Shown here one piece after another: positions 21,552-29,138 of a stretch of DNA of 37,435 bases (position 1 is the stretch's first letter; each line of letters starts with the position of its first letter). The notes beneath the pieces were generated by a model. That model worked only from the letters and a program-made list of their open reading frames with translations. It did not search any database and was not told where the DNA came from. The stretch is from Streptomyces sp. S3(2020). GTDB lineage: Bacteria > Actinomycetota > Actinomycetes > Streptomycetales > Streptomycetaceae. The translations under genes were made by a program, and so were the position numbers. The DNA lies in assembly GCF_013044505.1 (NCBI RefSeq), contig NZ_JABERD010000086.1, positions 1 to 37,435 on the forward strand. Reading direction: 5' to 3'.

Positions 21552-22679
21552 ATGACCAGCCCGTACGTGCGGGAGATATCGCGCGAGGAACACTTCGCCC
21601 ACCTGCGGCTGCACCCGGACGCCAGTCATCTCCAGATCCCCGAGTGGGGCGATGTGAAGCCGGACTGGCTGGCGGAGAGCGTCGGTTGGTTCGAGGGCGA
21701 GGCACTGGTCGCGGCGGCGCTGGTGCTGTACCGGCCGCTGCCCGGGACACGGCGCTTCCTCGCGTACCTCCCCGACGGGCCCGGGATCGACTGGCGGGAT
21801 CCGCGCCTGGAGCGCTGGCTGGACCCGCTCGTCGCCCATCTGGAGGCGCGCGGGGCGTTCTCGGTGCGGATCGGGCCGCCGGTCGTCGTACGGCAGTGGG
21901 ACCCGGGGACCGTCGCGAAGGGGGTCGCCGACCCCGCCGTACGCCATCTCAACGACCTGCCCGCGGCCGCCATCGACGGATACGCGCTGGACGCGGCCGA
22001 GCGGCTGGGGCGGCTCGGGTGGCGGCGGTGCGCGGAGGGCGACGGGAACGGATTCGGGCTCGGGCAGCCGCGCTACGGGTGCCTGGTCCCGCTCGACGGG
22101 CGCACGGCGGACGATCTGCGCGAGGGCCTCGCCCCGCACTGGGAGCAGTCCTTGCGTACGGCCGAGGGGGCCGGAGTCCGGGTCTCCTGGGGCTCGGCGC
22201 CGGACCTGCCCGACTTCCACCGGCTGTACGTCTCGACCGCCGCGCACGACGGCTTCAAGGCCCGGCCGCTGGACTACTTCCGCCGTATGTGGAAGTCCCT
22301 GAACGCCGAGGACGACGACCGGGTGCGGCTCTATCTCGCCGAGTACGACGGTGTCGTGCTCTCCGCCGCGCTCATGATCAACGTCGGCTCGTGCTCATGG
22401 CACTCCTATGCCGCGTCGGGGCGCCAGGGGCGTCGACTGCGGCCCAGCAGCGCCCTGTTGTGGCGGATGATGAACGACGCGCGGTCAGCGGGCTGCGAGA
22501 CGTACGACCTGCGGTCCGTCACCCCCGCCCTCACCGAGGACCGGCTGCTGGGACGCCTGCGCTTCAAGACGGGTGCGGGCGGCCACGCCGTGGAGTATCT
22601 CGGGGAGTGGGAACGGCCGGTGGGCAGCCAGGGGAAGGTGCTCCAGCGGGCCGTACGGGCGTATCTGGGGCGCAGGTGA
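21552..22679 (+). CDS. FemABX-family peptidyltransferase-like protein (GNAT fold)
   Basis: The 375-residue protein has two GNAT-like halves of the Fem family: SHLQIPEWGDVKPDWLAESV near residue 25 and the second half near DFHRLYVSTAAHDGF, with LAEYDGVVLSAALMI and RRLRPSSALLWRMMNDARSA. FemX/MurM enzymes add amino acids from aminoacyl-tRNA to the stem peptide of lipid II. In Streptomyces, FemX adds the first glycine of the bridge, but several paralogues exist and I cannot say which this is. The ATG at 21552 has AGGAG about ten bases upstream. It is convergent with a PGRP-type amidase, which strengthens a cell-wall context. Confidence 0.85.
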   Translation: MTSPYVREISREEHFAHLRLHPDASHLQIPEWGDVKPDWLAESVGWFEGEALVAAALVLYRPLPGTRRFLAYLPDGPGIDWRDPRLERWLDPLVAHLEARGAFSVRIGPPVVVRQWDPGTVAKGVADPAVRHLNDLPAAAIDGYALDAAERLGRLGWRRCAEGDGNGFGLGQPRYGCLVPLDGRTADDLREGLAPHWEQSLRTAEGAGVRVSWGSAPDLPDFHRLYVSTAAHDGFKARPLDYFRRMWKSLNAEDDDRVRLYLAEYDGVVLSAALMINVGSCSWHSYAASGRQGRRLRPSSALLWRMMNDARSAGCETYDLRSVTPALTEDRLLGRLRFKTGAGGHAVEYLGEWERPVGSQGKVLQRAVRAYLGRR

Positions 22680-22691
22680 GCCGGTGGCCGG

Positions 22692-23600
22692 TCAGCGAGT
22701 GGGTACCGGGAAGCCGCGTTGCCGCAGGGACGGCTCGTCGCCGTCCGTGGTGGCGGTGGCCCGGGGACGGGAGGTCGCCGGGAGGCGGCCCTGGAGTCCT
22801 GCCGCCGTCTGTCTGATCTCCGGGAGGCGGGCCGAGAGGGCCGCGCCGGGGCAGCTGGTCATGTAGCCGTCCTCGTGGCCGGCGATGGCGGGGAGGGTGG
22901 CGGTGGTGCCGGCGGTGTAGCGGCTGAGGCTGTTGCTCGATCTCAGTTTCACGCTCCGGCGCGGGTCCACGTCCGCGAGGCCCAGCTTCCAGGCCGCCAG
23001 CGAGGCGATCGCGTCCGTCATCGCCCGCGGTACCGCGACACCCGCCGTGAAGGTGCCCAGGGCCGCGATGCCGGACGTGCGGTGGTTGAAGCCCTGGGTG
23101 TGGGCGCCTGTGACGGGGCGGTCGACACCTCCCGCGCGGCCCTCGTAGATCGTGCCGCAGCGGTCGACGAGGAAGTTGTAGCCGATGTCGTCCCAGTCGC
23201 GGACGCCGGGCTGGCCGGCGGCGAGGTAGCGGATGATGCGCGGTGCGTCGGCGCAGTCGTAGGCGTTGGGCGAGTCGGTGTGGTGGATGAACACGGCGAC
23301 GACCTTGTCGTCGTAGCGGGCCGGGGGCGGGGTGAGGGCGGCCGTGTTGGCCTCGCCCGTGTCCGCGGCCCAGGCCGACCTCGGCACGATGCGCGGCTTC
23401 GCCGCGTGGTGGAGTGCGGCGGGGCGGGCCGCGAGGGGGTGTGCGGAGGGGGCCTCGGCCCGGCGTTCGACGCCGTTCGCGCAGAGCACCAGCACCACGA
23501 CCGCCGCCAGCCCGGGGACACAGGCCAGCGTCCACAGCACCCGGGGCGGTATTCGGACCGCTCGCCGCCGTCGTATCCCCCGTGCTCTTCGGACACGCAT
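22692..23600 (-). CDS. Secreted PGRP-type N-acetylmuramoyl-L-alanine amidase
   Basis: The 302-residue protein opens with an Arg-rich stretch (MRVRRARGIRRRRAVRIPPR) followed by a hydrophobic segment (VLWTLACVPGLAAVVVLVLC), a signal anchor or long signal peptide. The catalytic domain is of the PGRP/amidase-2 type: PRSAWAAD, VAVFIHHTDSPNAYDC (a zinc His), GYNFLVDRCGTIYEGRAGG, GAHTQGFNHRTSG and AGHEDGYMTSCPG (further zinc ligands). It should cleave the bond between muramic acid and the stem peptide. The ATG at 23600 is chosen because it directly precedes the basic/hydrophobic export signal; upstream sequence to 23822 has no export logic. It is divergent from the MarP-like protease gene. Confidence 0.9.
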   Translation of the reverse strand: MRVRRARGIRRRRAVRIPPRVLWTLACVPGLAAVVVLVLCANGVERRAEAPSAHPLAARPAALHHAAKPRIVPRSAWAADTGEANTAALTPPPARYDDKVVAVFIHHTDSPNAYDCADAPRIIRYLAAGQPGVRDWDDIGYNFLVDRCGTIYEGRAGGVDRPVTGAHTQGFNHRTSGIAALGTFTAGVAVPRAMTDAIASLAAWKLGLADVDPRRSVKLRSSNSLSRYTAGTTATLPAIAGHEDGYMTSCPGAALSARLPEIRQTAAGLQGRLPATSRPRATATTDGDEPSLRQRGFPVPTR

Positions 23601-23805
23601 GGTCCCACTCTCGGCCGGATCCTCCGCGTCCGCGATGTGTGGTGTGCCACCCGGTGGAACCATCGTCCTGGTCCGGGGCGTTTCTCCGGATGCACGCACG
23701 ACTCGTGCACGCACGCGTGGCCGGTTCCGGGCGCCATGCGTGCGTGTCTGCTGATCACTGGGCCCGTCCCCTCCGTAATAAGGGGTCCGAGAGAAAGGCG
23801 GCTCC

Positions 23806-24990
23806 GTGGACCTGCTCGACATCCTGCTGGTGCTGGTGATCCTGGCCTATGCGGCATCCGGCTACCGGCGCGGCCTCGTGGCCGGCTGTGTCTCGCTCGC
23901 CGGTTTCGTGGGCGGCGCGATCATCGGCGTGTGGGTGCTGCCCTGGATGATGGACCTGGTGACACCGGGCAGCACTTCGGCGACGGTGACGGCGGTGCTC
24001 ACCGTGCTGGTTCCGGCCGTCCTCGGGCACGAACTCGCGGGGCGTCTGGCGCTGCGGCTGCGCCGGGAGCTGGACCAGGGGCCGCTGCGGGTCGCCGACG
24101 GGGTCGGCGGTGCCGCGGCCAACTCGATCGCCGTGCTGATCGTGGCGTGGGTGGCGGCGAGCGTGCTCGGCGCGTCCTCGTCGGCGGTGCTCACCACGGC
24201 GATCGAGGACTCACGGCTGCTGGGCGCCGTCCAGAACGCGATGCCGGACACCACTCCGGGCTGGTTCTCCCGGGCCACGTCCGCGCTCACCGAGGCGGGC
24301 TTCCCGCAGGTCTTCAACCCCTTCGAGAACGAGTCGACGGCCCGGGTCGCCAAGCCCACCGGCGACAGCGTCACCGCGAGCGCCACGAACGCGGCCAAGC
24401 GCAGCACCGTGAAGATCGAGGGCATCTCCGGCACCCAGGGCCGCGAGGGCAGCGGCTTCGTCTACTCCCCCGAGCACGTCATGACCAACGCCCATGTGGT
24501 GGCCGGCATCGACGAGCCGACCGTCCGGGTGGGCGGGGTCGGGCGGTCGTACGACGCGCGTGTGGTGCTCTTCGATCCGGACAAGGACGTGGCGGTGCTG
24601 TACGTGCCCGGTCTGGAGGCCCCGGTGCTGCGCTTCGACGACGACGCCGCGCGCGGCGACTCCGCGGTCGTCGCGGGCTATCCGCAGGACGGCGACCTCA
24701 ACCTCCAGGCGGCCACCGTCGCCAACCGGGTCAAGGCGAACGGCCAGAACATCTACAACGACGGGACCGTCACCCGCGAGATCTACTCGATCCGCTCGAC
24801 CGTCCGCCCGGGCAACTCCGGCGGACCGCTGCTGACGACGGACGGCAAGGTGTTCGGTGTCGTCTTCGCCCGCTCGACGTCGGACGACGAGACGGGGTAC
24901 GTGCTGACCGCCGACGAGGTCGCCGGCGACGCCGAGCGGGCGGCGGAGGCGACGGCGCCGGTGGACACGGGTGAGCTGGTCACGTCGTAG
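23806..24990 (+). CDS. MarP-like membrane serine protease (CvpA domain plus trypsin-like domain)
   Basis: The 394-residue protein has four N-terminal membrane helices in a CvpA/colicin-V-production-type domain (LLDILLVLVILAYAASGYRR onward). An extracytoplasmic trypsin-like protease domain follows from about residue 200. The catalytic triad is visible as His230 (TNAHVV), Asp261 (DKDVAVL) and Ser338 (GNSGGPL), close in position to the triad of mycobacterial MarP. MarP senses acid or oxidative stress in the periplasm and activates a peptidoglycan hydrolase, so pairing with a divergent amidase gene is suggestive. The GTG start at 23806 follows GAGAAAGG. Confidence 0.92.
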   Translation: MDLLDILLVLVILAYAASGYRRGLVAGCVSLAGFVGGAIIGVWVLPWMMDLVTPGSTSATVTAVLTVLVPAVLGHELAGRLALRLRRELDQGPLRVADGVGGAAANSIAVLIVAWVAASVLGASSSAVLTTAIEDSRLLGAVQNAMPDTTPGWFSRATSALTEAGFPQVFNPFENESTARVAKPTGDSVTASATNAAKRSTVKIEGISGTQGREGSGFVYSPEHVMTNAHVVAGIDEPTVRVGGVGRSYDARVVLFDPDKDVAVLYVPGLEAPVLRFDDDAARGDSAVVAGYPQDGDLNLQAATVANRVKANGQNIYNDGTVTREIYSIRSTVRPGNSGGPLLTTDGKVFGVVFARSTSDDETGYVLTADEVAGDAERAAEATAPVDTGELVTS

Positions 24991-25004
24991 CCGGCCGGAA
25001 CGCC

Positions 25005-25040
25005 GGAAGTGACGCGGGAAGTGACGTCGGAAGTGGTGTC
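25005..25040 (+). repeat. Three tandem 12-bp repeats before the TetR gene
   Basis: GGAAGTG occurs at 25005, 25017 and 25029, each within a 12-base unit (GGAAGTGACGCG, GGAAGTGACGTC, GGAAGTGGTGTC). The array lies 25 bases before the GTG of the TetR gene, within its likely promoter or leader. It could bind a regulator or be a simple expanded repeat. Confidence 0.6.
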
Positions 25041-25064
25041 AGAGCTCCGGCGTAGGCTGCCCCG

Positions 25065-25697
25065 GTGAGCACCAAGCCCCTCTCACTGACCGAGCGCCGC
25101 AAGGCGGCTACCCAGCTCGACATCGCACGCGCCGCCGCCGCGCTGTTCACCGAGCACGGGCCCGACGGTACGACCGCGGAGGACATCGCCGAGCGGGCCG
25201 GGGTGGCCCTGCGCACCTTCTACCGGTACTTCCGCAGCAAACAGGACGCCGTCGGCCCGCTGCTGGCCCGGGGCGCCGACCGCTGGCGTGAGCTCCTCGC
25301 CGCGTCCGAGCCGGGCACCGCCGGGCTGCCGCGGGCGCTGGAGCGGGCGATCGAGGAGTCCCTGTCCGTGCCGGACGCGCACGCGGCGGACGGTCTGCGG
25401 CAGACGCGGGCGCTGCTGCGGGCGGCCGTGACCGACCCGGCGCTGCGGGCCGTCTGGTACCGGGTGAACCAGGAGTCCGAGGAGAAGCTGATCCCGGTGG
25501 TGGCGAGGCTGGCCGGACCGGACGCGGACCCGCTGGAGGTACGCCTCGCGGCCGCGGCCGCGACGGACGCGATCCGGGGCGCGCTGGAGACCTGGGCGGA
25601 GACGGACGCGGACACCGGCGGCCCGGGCTCACCCGCGGAGCTGGCGGTGCGCTGCCTGCGGGAACTGGTGGGCGGCATGCGCCTGCTGACGGGCTGA
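25065..25697 (+). CDS. TetR family transcriptional regulator
   Basis: The 210-residue protein has a standard TetR N-terminal DNA-binding domain: LTERRKAATQLDIARAAAAL, FTEHGPDGTTAEDIAERAGV and ALRTFYRYFRSKQDAV (the recognition helix and the conserved TFYRYF). The C-terminal part is an all-helical ligand and dimer domain with no recognisable ligand motif (LRAVWYRVNQESEEKLIPVV). The GTG start at 25065 gives MSTKPLSLTERRK. No partner transporter or enzyme is adjacent, so its target is unknown. Confidence 0.9.
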   Translation: MSTKPLSLTERRKAATQLDIARAAAALFTEHGPDGTTAEDIAERAGVALRTFYRYFRSKQDAVGPLLARGADRWRELLAASEPGTAGLPRALERAIEESLSVPDAHAADGLRQTRALLRAAVTDPALRAVWYRVNQESEEKLIPVVARLAGPDADPLEVRLAAAAATDAIRGALETWAETDADTGGPGSPAELAVRCLRELVGGMRLLTG

Positions 25698-25830
25698 CGC
25701 GCCCCCGCCCCGCCGCGCACTACGCCCTCGCCCCCGCCCTCGTACGGGTCAATGCCGACGGGTCGATGCCGTACCCGGGTCCCGGTCCGGGCATAACCCT
25801 GATCATGTGCCCTGACCTCGGGAGGCTTCC

Positions 25831-25944
25831 GTGCCCGTCTTCTTCCTGATCTCCCTGCTCGTCGCGGGGGCCGCGCTCTGTCTGGTCGTCCGCAGGCGCC
25901 GTACGGCCGCCGAGGCCGACCAGGTCAGAGACTGCGCCCCATGA
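25831..25944 (+). CDS. Small single-pass membrane peptide (37 residues)
   Basis: A GTG follows CGGGAGGCTTCC, a good ribosome site with a seven-base spacer. The frame encodes a hydrophobic helix (VPVFFLISLLVAGAALCLVV) followed by a positive-inside tail, RRRRTAAEADQVRDCAP, and a stop. The last 20 bases overlap the 3' end of the convergent GNAT gene. Length, ribosome site and topology argue for a real small membrane protein of unknown role. Confidence 0.55.
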   Translation: MPVFFLISLLVAGAALCLVVRRRRTAAEADQVRDCAP

Positions 25945-26404
25945 ACACGTCGTCCACGTACGCGCCGTCCAGGAGGAACTCCTCGGGCAGGACGCCTTCC
26001 ACCGTGAAGCCCTCGGACTCGTAGAGCTTGCGGGCCGGGGCGTTGTGCCCGAGGACGCGCAGGGTGATGCGGCGCGCGCCGAGCTTCCTGGCCTCCTCCT
26101 GCACCGCGCGCAGCAGCGCCCGTCCCACTCCGGCGCCCCGGGCCTCCTCGGCGACGACCAGGCCCTGGATCTGGCGGACGTGCGCGTTGCAGGCCAGCGG
26201 CGTCGGGAAGCCGAGCCGGATGTAGCCGACGAGCACGCCGTCGAGTTCGGCCACGAGATGGTCGCGGGGCCCGAACCGCTCGCCGTAGAAGGGCTCGTAC
26301 GGCGGCCGGGGGCGCGGCGAGACGGCGTGCAGCGTGGACCAGGTGACGCGGTCGAGGCGGCCCAGCGCGTCCTCGTCGTCGAGGGTGGCGTGGCGTATGT
26401 GCAT
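25925..26404 (-). CDS. GNAT family N-acetyltransferase
   Basis: The 159-residue protein has the GNAT fold: MHIRHATLDDEDALGRLD at the start, VAELDGVLVGYIRLG (strand 4), and the acetyl-CoA pyrophosphate loop in LVVAEEARGAGVGRALLRAV (Arg/Gly-x-Gly-x-Gly pattern). ARKLYESEGF and a C-terminal FLLDGAYVDDVFMGR, as in RimI/PhnO-like members, complete it. The acceptor substrate is unknown. The start at 26404 is preferred because GGTGG lies upstream; ATG at 26416 is an alternative. It is divergent from the TIGR01777 gene. Confidence 0.85.
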   Translation of the reverse strand: MHIRHATLDDEDALGRLDRVTWSTLHAVSPRPRPPYEPFYGERFGPRDHLVAELDGVLVGYIRLGFPTPLACNAHVRQIQGLVVAEEARGAGVGRALLRAVQEEARKLGARRITLRVLGHNAPARKLYESEGFTVEGVLPEEFLLDGAYVDDVFMGRSL

Positions 26405-26466
26405 GTCGGCCACCATACGGCGCACGAGAGCGGGCCTCTGGGCGGTTCCGGAGCAGAATTGAGGCC

Positions 26467-27363
26467 ATGCAGCGTTCCCGAATCGCGGTGGCCGGCGCGT
26501 CCGGTCTCATCGGCGGTGCCCTGGTCCGGTCCCTGCTCGCCGACGGACACGAGGTGGTGCGTCTGGTACGCCGGGCGCCGAGAGAGGCGGACGAGGTCCG
26601 GTGGGACCCCGAGGGCGGGCGGGTGGACACGGGCGGGCTCGCCGGGTGCGACGCCGTGGTGAACCTCGCGGGCGTCGGGGTCGGTGACCGGCGCTGGACG
26701 GAGGCGTACAAGGCGCGGATCAGGTGCAGCCGGGTCCTCGGCACCGCCGCGCTCGCCGAGGCCGTCGCCGCGCTGGACAAGCCGCCGCGGGTCTTCGTCA
26801 ACGGCAGCGCCATGGGCTTCTACGGCGAGACGGGCGACCGGGTCGTCGACGAGGGCGCGCCCGCCGGGGAGGGGTTCCTGCCCGAGCTGTGCGTGGAGTG
26901 GGAGGGCGCGGCGGCGCCGGCCCAGGAGGCGGGCGTGCGGACCGTGTTCACCCGGACCGGGCTGGTGGTGGCGCGTGGGGGCGGTGCCTGGGGGCGGCTG
27001 TTCCCGCTGTTCAAGGCCGGGCTCGGGGGGCGGCTGGGCGACGGGCGGCAGTACTGGTCGTTCATCGCGCTGCACGACGAGGTGGCCGCGATCCGGCATC
27101 TCATCGACACCGACGGGCTGTCCGGGCCGTTCAACCTGACCGCCCCGAACCCGGTCACGAACCAGGAGATCACCGCCGCCATGGGGCGTGTGCTGCACCG
27201 GCCGACGCTCTTCGCGGTGCCCTCGCCGGTGCTGCGGGCCGTGCTCGGTGAGATGTCCGGGGACGTCCTGGGCAGCCAACGGGTGGTGCCGAAGCGGCTG
27301 TTGGAATCGGGGTTCACCTTCGCGTTCCCGGAGATCGAGGGAGCCGTGCGAGCCGCCGGCTGA
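26467..27363 (+). CDS. TIGR01777 family NAD-dependent epimerase-like protein (YfcH type)
   Basis: The 298-residue protein has an extended-SDR Rossmann fold with RIAVAGASGLIGGALVRSLL (GxxGxxG at the N-terminus) and the family marks WDPEGG, VVNLAGVGVGDRRWTEAYK, FVNGSAMGFYGETGDRVVDE (YxxxK replaced, as is typical), and a C-terminal DUF1731-like domain with GRVLHRPTLFAVPSPVLRAV and GSQRVVPKRLLESGF. The biochemical role of the family is not established. The start ATG is 62 bases from the divergent GNAT start. Confidence 0.9.
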   Translation: MQRSRIAVAGASGLIGGALVRSLLADGHEVVRLVRRAPREADEVRWDPEGGRVDTGGLAGCDAVVNLAGVGVGDRRWTEAYKARIRCSRVLGTAALAEAVAALDKPPRVFVNGSAMGFYGETGDRVVDEGAPAGEGFLPELCVEWEGAAAPAQEAGVRTVFTRTGLVVARGGGAWGRLFPLFKAGLGGRLGDGRQYWSFIALHDEVAAIRHLIDTDGLSGPFNLTAPNPVTNQEITAAMGRVLHRPTLFAVPSPVLRAVLGEMSGDVLGSQRVVPKRLLESGFTFAFPEIEGAVRAAG

Positions 27364-27546
27364 GGCACCCCGGAGGTGGAGCACGGAAAAAGGGGGCCCG
27401 TATGCGACCGGCGTGCGACCGTGCCCTGTTCATGCGCGACTGTCCCTGACCGGCCACCGACTTAACCTCAAGCCGAACTCGGGTATCCCCGGAGGCAGTT
27501 GGGGGCATGACGTCTCCACCGGCCGCGCAACCTCGAGGAGGGGCAC

Positions 27547-28902
27547 GTGCTTGAGCCCACGTACCAGGCGGACGTCGTGATCGTGGGAGCCGGGGTAGCC
27601 GGGCTCTCCGCCGCGCATCGGCTGACCAGCGCAGGAGTGACGACCGCGGTGCTGGAGGCCGCCCATGGGGTGGGCGGCCGTATGTCGACGGAGAAGGTCG
27701 ACGGATTCCGGCTCGACCGGATCGGACAGCTGCTGTCCACGGCGTATCCGGAACTACGTATGACACCGGGGCTCGACGGGCTCGTCCTGCGCCCGTTCGC
27801 GCCGGGTGTCCTCCTGCACAGCGACGGGCGCCACCATCGCGCCAGCGCGCCCCCCGGCGCAGGGGGCGCAAGGGGCGCACTCAAGGCGGTGCGCGCCCTG
27901 GCGAGCGCCCCCAGGCCGACGGTGCCGCGGAGCGCGCCACGAGGGGTCGCCCCCCTGGGCGGCGGCGTCGACCAGGCCCGCCTCGGGACCGCGCTCACCC
28001 GGATCGCGAACACCCCGATCGAACGCCTGCTGTGCCGCGCCGAGTCGCCCGCCGCGCAGGCCCTCGCCGCCCGTGGTCTCCCCGCCCGGACGATCGACGG
28101 CTTCCTGCGTCCGCTGCTCGCCGCGCTGCTGTGCGACCCCGAGCTGACCACGTCCAGCCGGTGCGCCGACCTCGCGCTGCGCGCCTTCGCGGCCGGGCGG
28201 CTGTGTGTGCCGGAGGGCGGCGCGGAGGTGCTGCCCGACCTGCTGGCGCGCTCGCTGCCGGCCGGGACGGTCCACACGGGGGTGCGGGTCACCTCGGTGT
28301 CGACGAGTTCGGTGACCACGGCGGAGCACGGCGAGTTCCGCTGCCGGGCGGTGCTGCTCGCGACGGACGCCCGCACGGCGGCGGACCTCCTCCCGGGCCT
28401 GCGCGTACCGGACTTCCACCCGGTGACGGTGGTCCACCACACGACGGACGAGCCCCCGCGGACGGGCGCCTCGCTGCTGCTGGACGCGGACCGGGGCGGC
28501 CCGGTCGCCCACACGGCGGTGGTCAGCCACGTGGACCCGTCCCGCGCCCCGGCGGGCCGTTCCCTGATCTCCTCCACGGTCCTCGGCCCGCCCCCGCCGG
28601 ACGTCGAGGAGGCCGTACGCACGCACCTGTCCCGCCTGTACGGCACGTCCACCACCCGCTGGGAGACCCTCGCCGTCCACCACACCCCCGAAGCGGTACC
28701 GGCGATGCGGGCTCCGCACGACCTGCGCCGCCCGGTACGCCTGCTGGCGGGCCTGTACGTGTGCGGCGACCACCGGGACACCAGCACGGTCCAGGGCGCC
28801 CTGCACTCGGGCCACCGGGCGTCGACGGCGATCCTGACGGACCTGGGCGCGGCGACCCCGATGCACAGGGCGGAGCCGCTCCCCACGACGCGGGCCGCCT
28901 AG
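27547..28902 (+). CDS. FAD-dependent oxidoreductase, amine oxidase/phytoene-desaturase-like
   Basis: The 451-residue flavoprotein begins with an FAD-binding Rossmann motif, DVVIVGAGVAGLSAAHRLTS (about 9-28), then VLEAAHGVGGRMSTE, the GGR motif of the amine oxidase family. Near the C-terminus is LYVCGDHRDTSTVQGALHSG, the second FAD site. The middle contains an Ala/Pro-rich insert (PPGAGGARGA) that may be a flexible loop. It is a predicted oxidoreductase of unknown substrate. The GTG start follows GAGGAGGGGCAC. Its TAG stop lies inside the terminal repeat of a palindromic MITE, apparently without change to the protein. No carotenoid or other pathway genes are nearby. Confidence 0.85.
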   Translation: MLEPTYQADVVIVGAGVAGLSAAHRLTSAGVTTAVLEAAHGVGGRMSTEKVDGFRLDRIGQLLSTAYPELRMTPGLDGLVLRPFAPGVLLHSDGRHHRASAPPGAGGARGALKAVRALASAPRPTVPRSAPRGVAPLGGGVDQARLGTALTRIANTPIERLLCRAESPAAQALAARGLPARTIDGFLRPLLAALLCDPELTTSSRCADLALRAFAAGRLCVPEGGAEVLPDLLARSLPAGTVHTGVRVTSVSTSSVTTAEHGEFRCRAVLLATDARTAADLLPGLRVPDFHPVTVVHHTTDEPPRTGASLLLDADRGGPVAHTAVVSHVDPSRAPAGRSLISSTVLGPPPPDVEEAVRTHLSRLYGTSTTRWETLAVHHTPEAVPAMRAPHDLRRPVRLLAGLYVCGDHRDTSTVQGALHSGHRASTAILTDLGAATPMHRAEPLPTTRAA

Positions 28903-29080
28903 GGCCTGTCGTCACCTTCCCGTCGTCCGCCCGGAGGGCGGGCCGCGCGGCGTCAGGTGCGTGCTCTCGGCGTGCCGGGCGCAGGCCCTCGTACTGGTTG
29001 TACGTGGGTCTGTGCCCGGTGCGGCGAGATTGCGTGCATGGCGCCGCGCGGCAGGCGGGAATGTGACGACAGGCCCTAGG
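28898..29080. mobile_element. Fully palindromic MITE (about 183 bp) with 25-bp terminal inverted repeats
   Basis: The left end (28898-28922) starts CCTAGGGCCTGTCGTCAC, and the right end (29056-29080) is its inverse with one mismatch in 25. A CTAG is present at both ends (28899-28902 and 29076-29079), consistent with a 4-bp target duplication. Inside, the two halves are also complementary (GCCGCGCGGCG with its inverse, then CTCGGCG and GGGC blocks) up to a central CGTAC-TGGTT-GTACG. The left half has an extra small hairpin, CCGCCCGGAGGGCGG. It encodes no transposase, so it needs one in trans. Confidence 0.75.
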
Positions 29081-29082
29081 AC

Positions 29083-29123
29083 GGGAACTGCGCGACCGGC
29101 CACGACGGAGTCGCGCAGATCCC
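29083..29123. terminator. Hairpin terminator between convergent genes, repeat-derived
   Basis: GGGAACTGCGCGAC (29083-29096) pairs with GTCGCGCAGATCCC (29110-29123) with one mismatch around a 13-base loop. The arms are halves of the dispersed short-form repeat. It lies between the FAD oxidoreductase/MITE and the stop of the NsdA-like gene and can serve both directions. Confidence 0.65.
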
Positions 29124-29138
29124 CGACCCGCACGCCCC

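Noticed and set aside
23601..23822. Longer amidase frame starting upstream of 23600
   Set aside because: It runs through the divergent promoter region and would place the export signal about 85 residues into the protein.
25005..25040. Short CRISPR-like array
   Set aside because: Units are 12 bases with no spacers; it is a simple tandem repeat.
28923..29055. A coding gene inside the palindromic element
   Set aside because: Open frames there are read from the inverted repeat itself and have no start signals.
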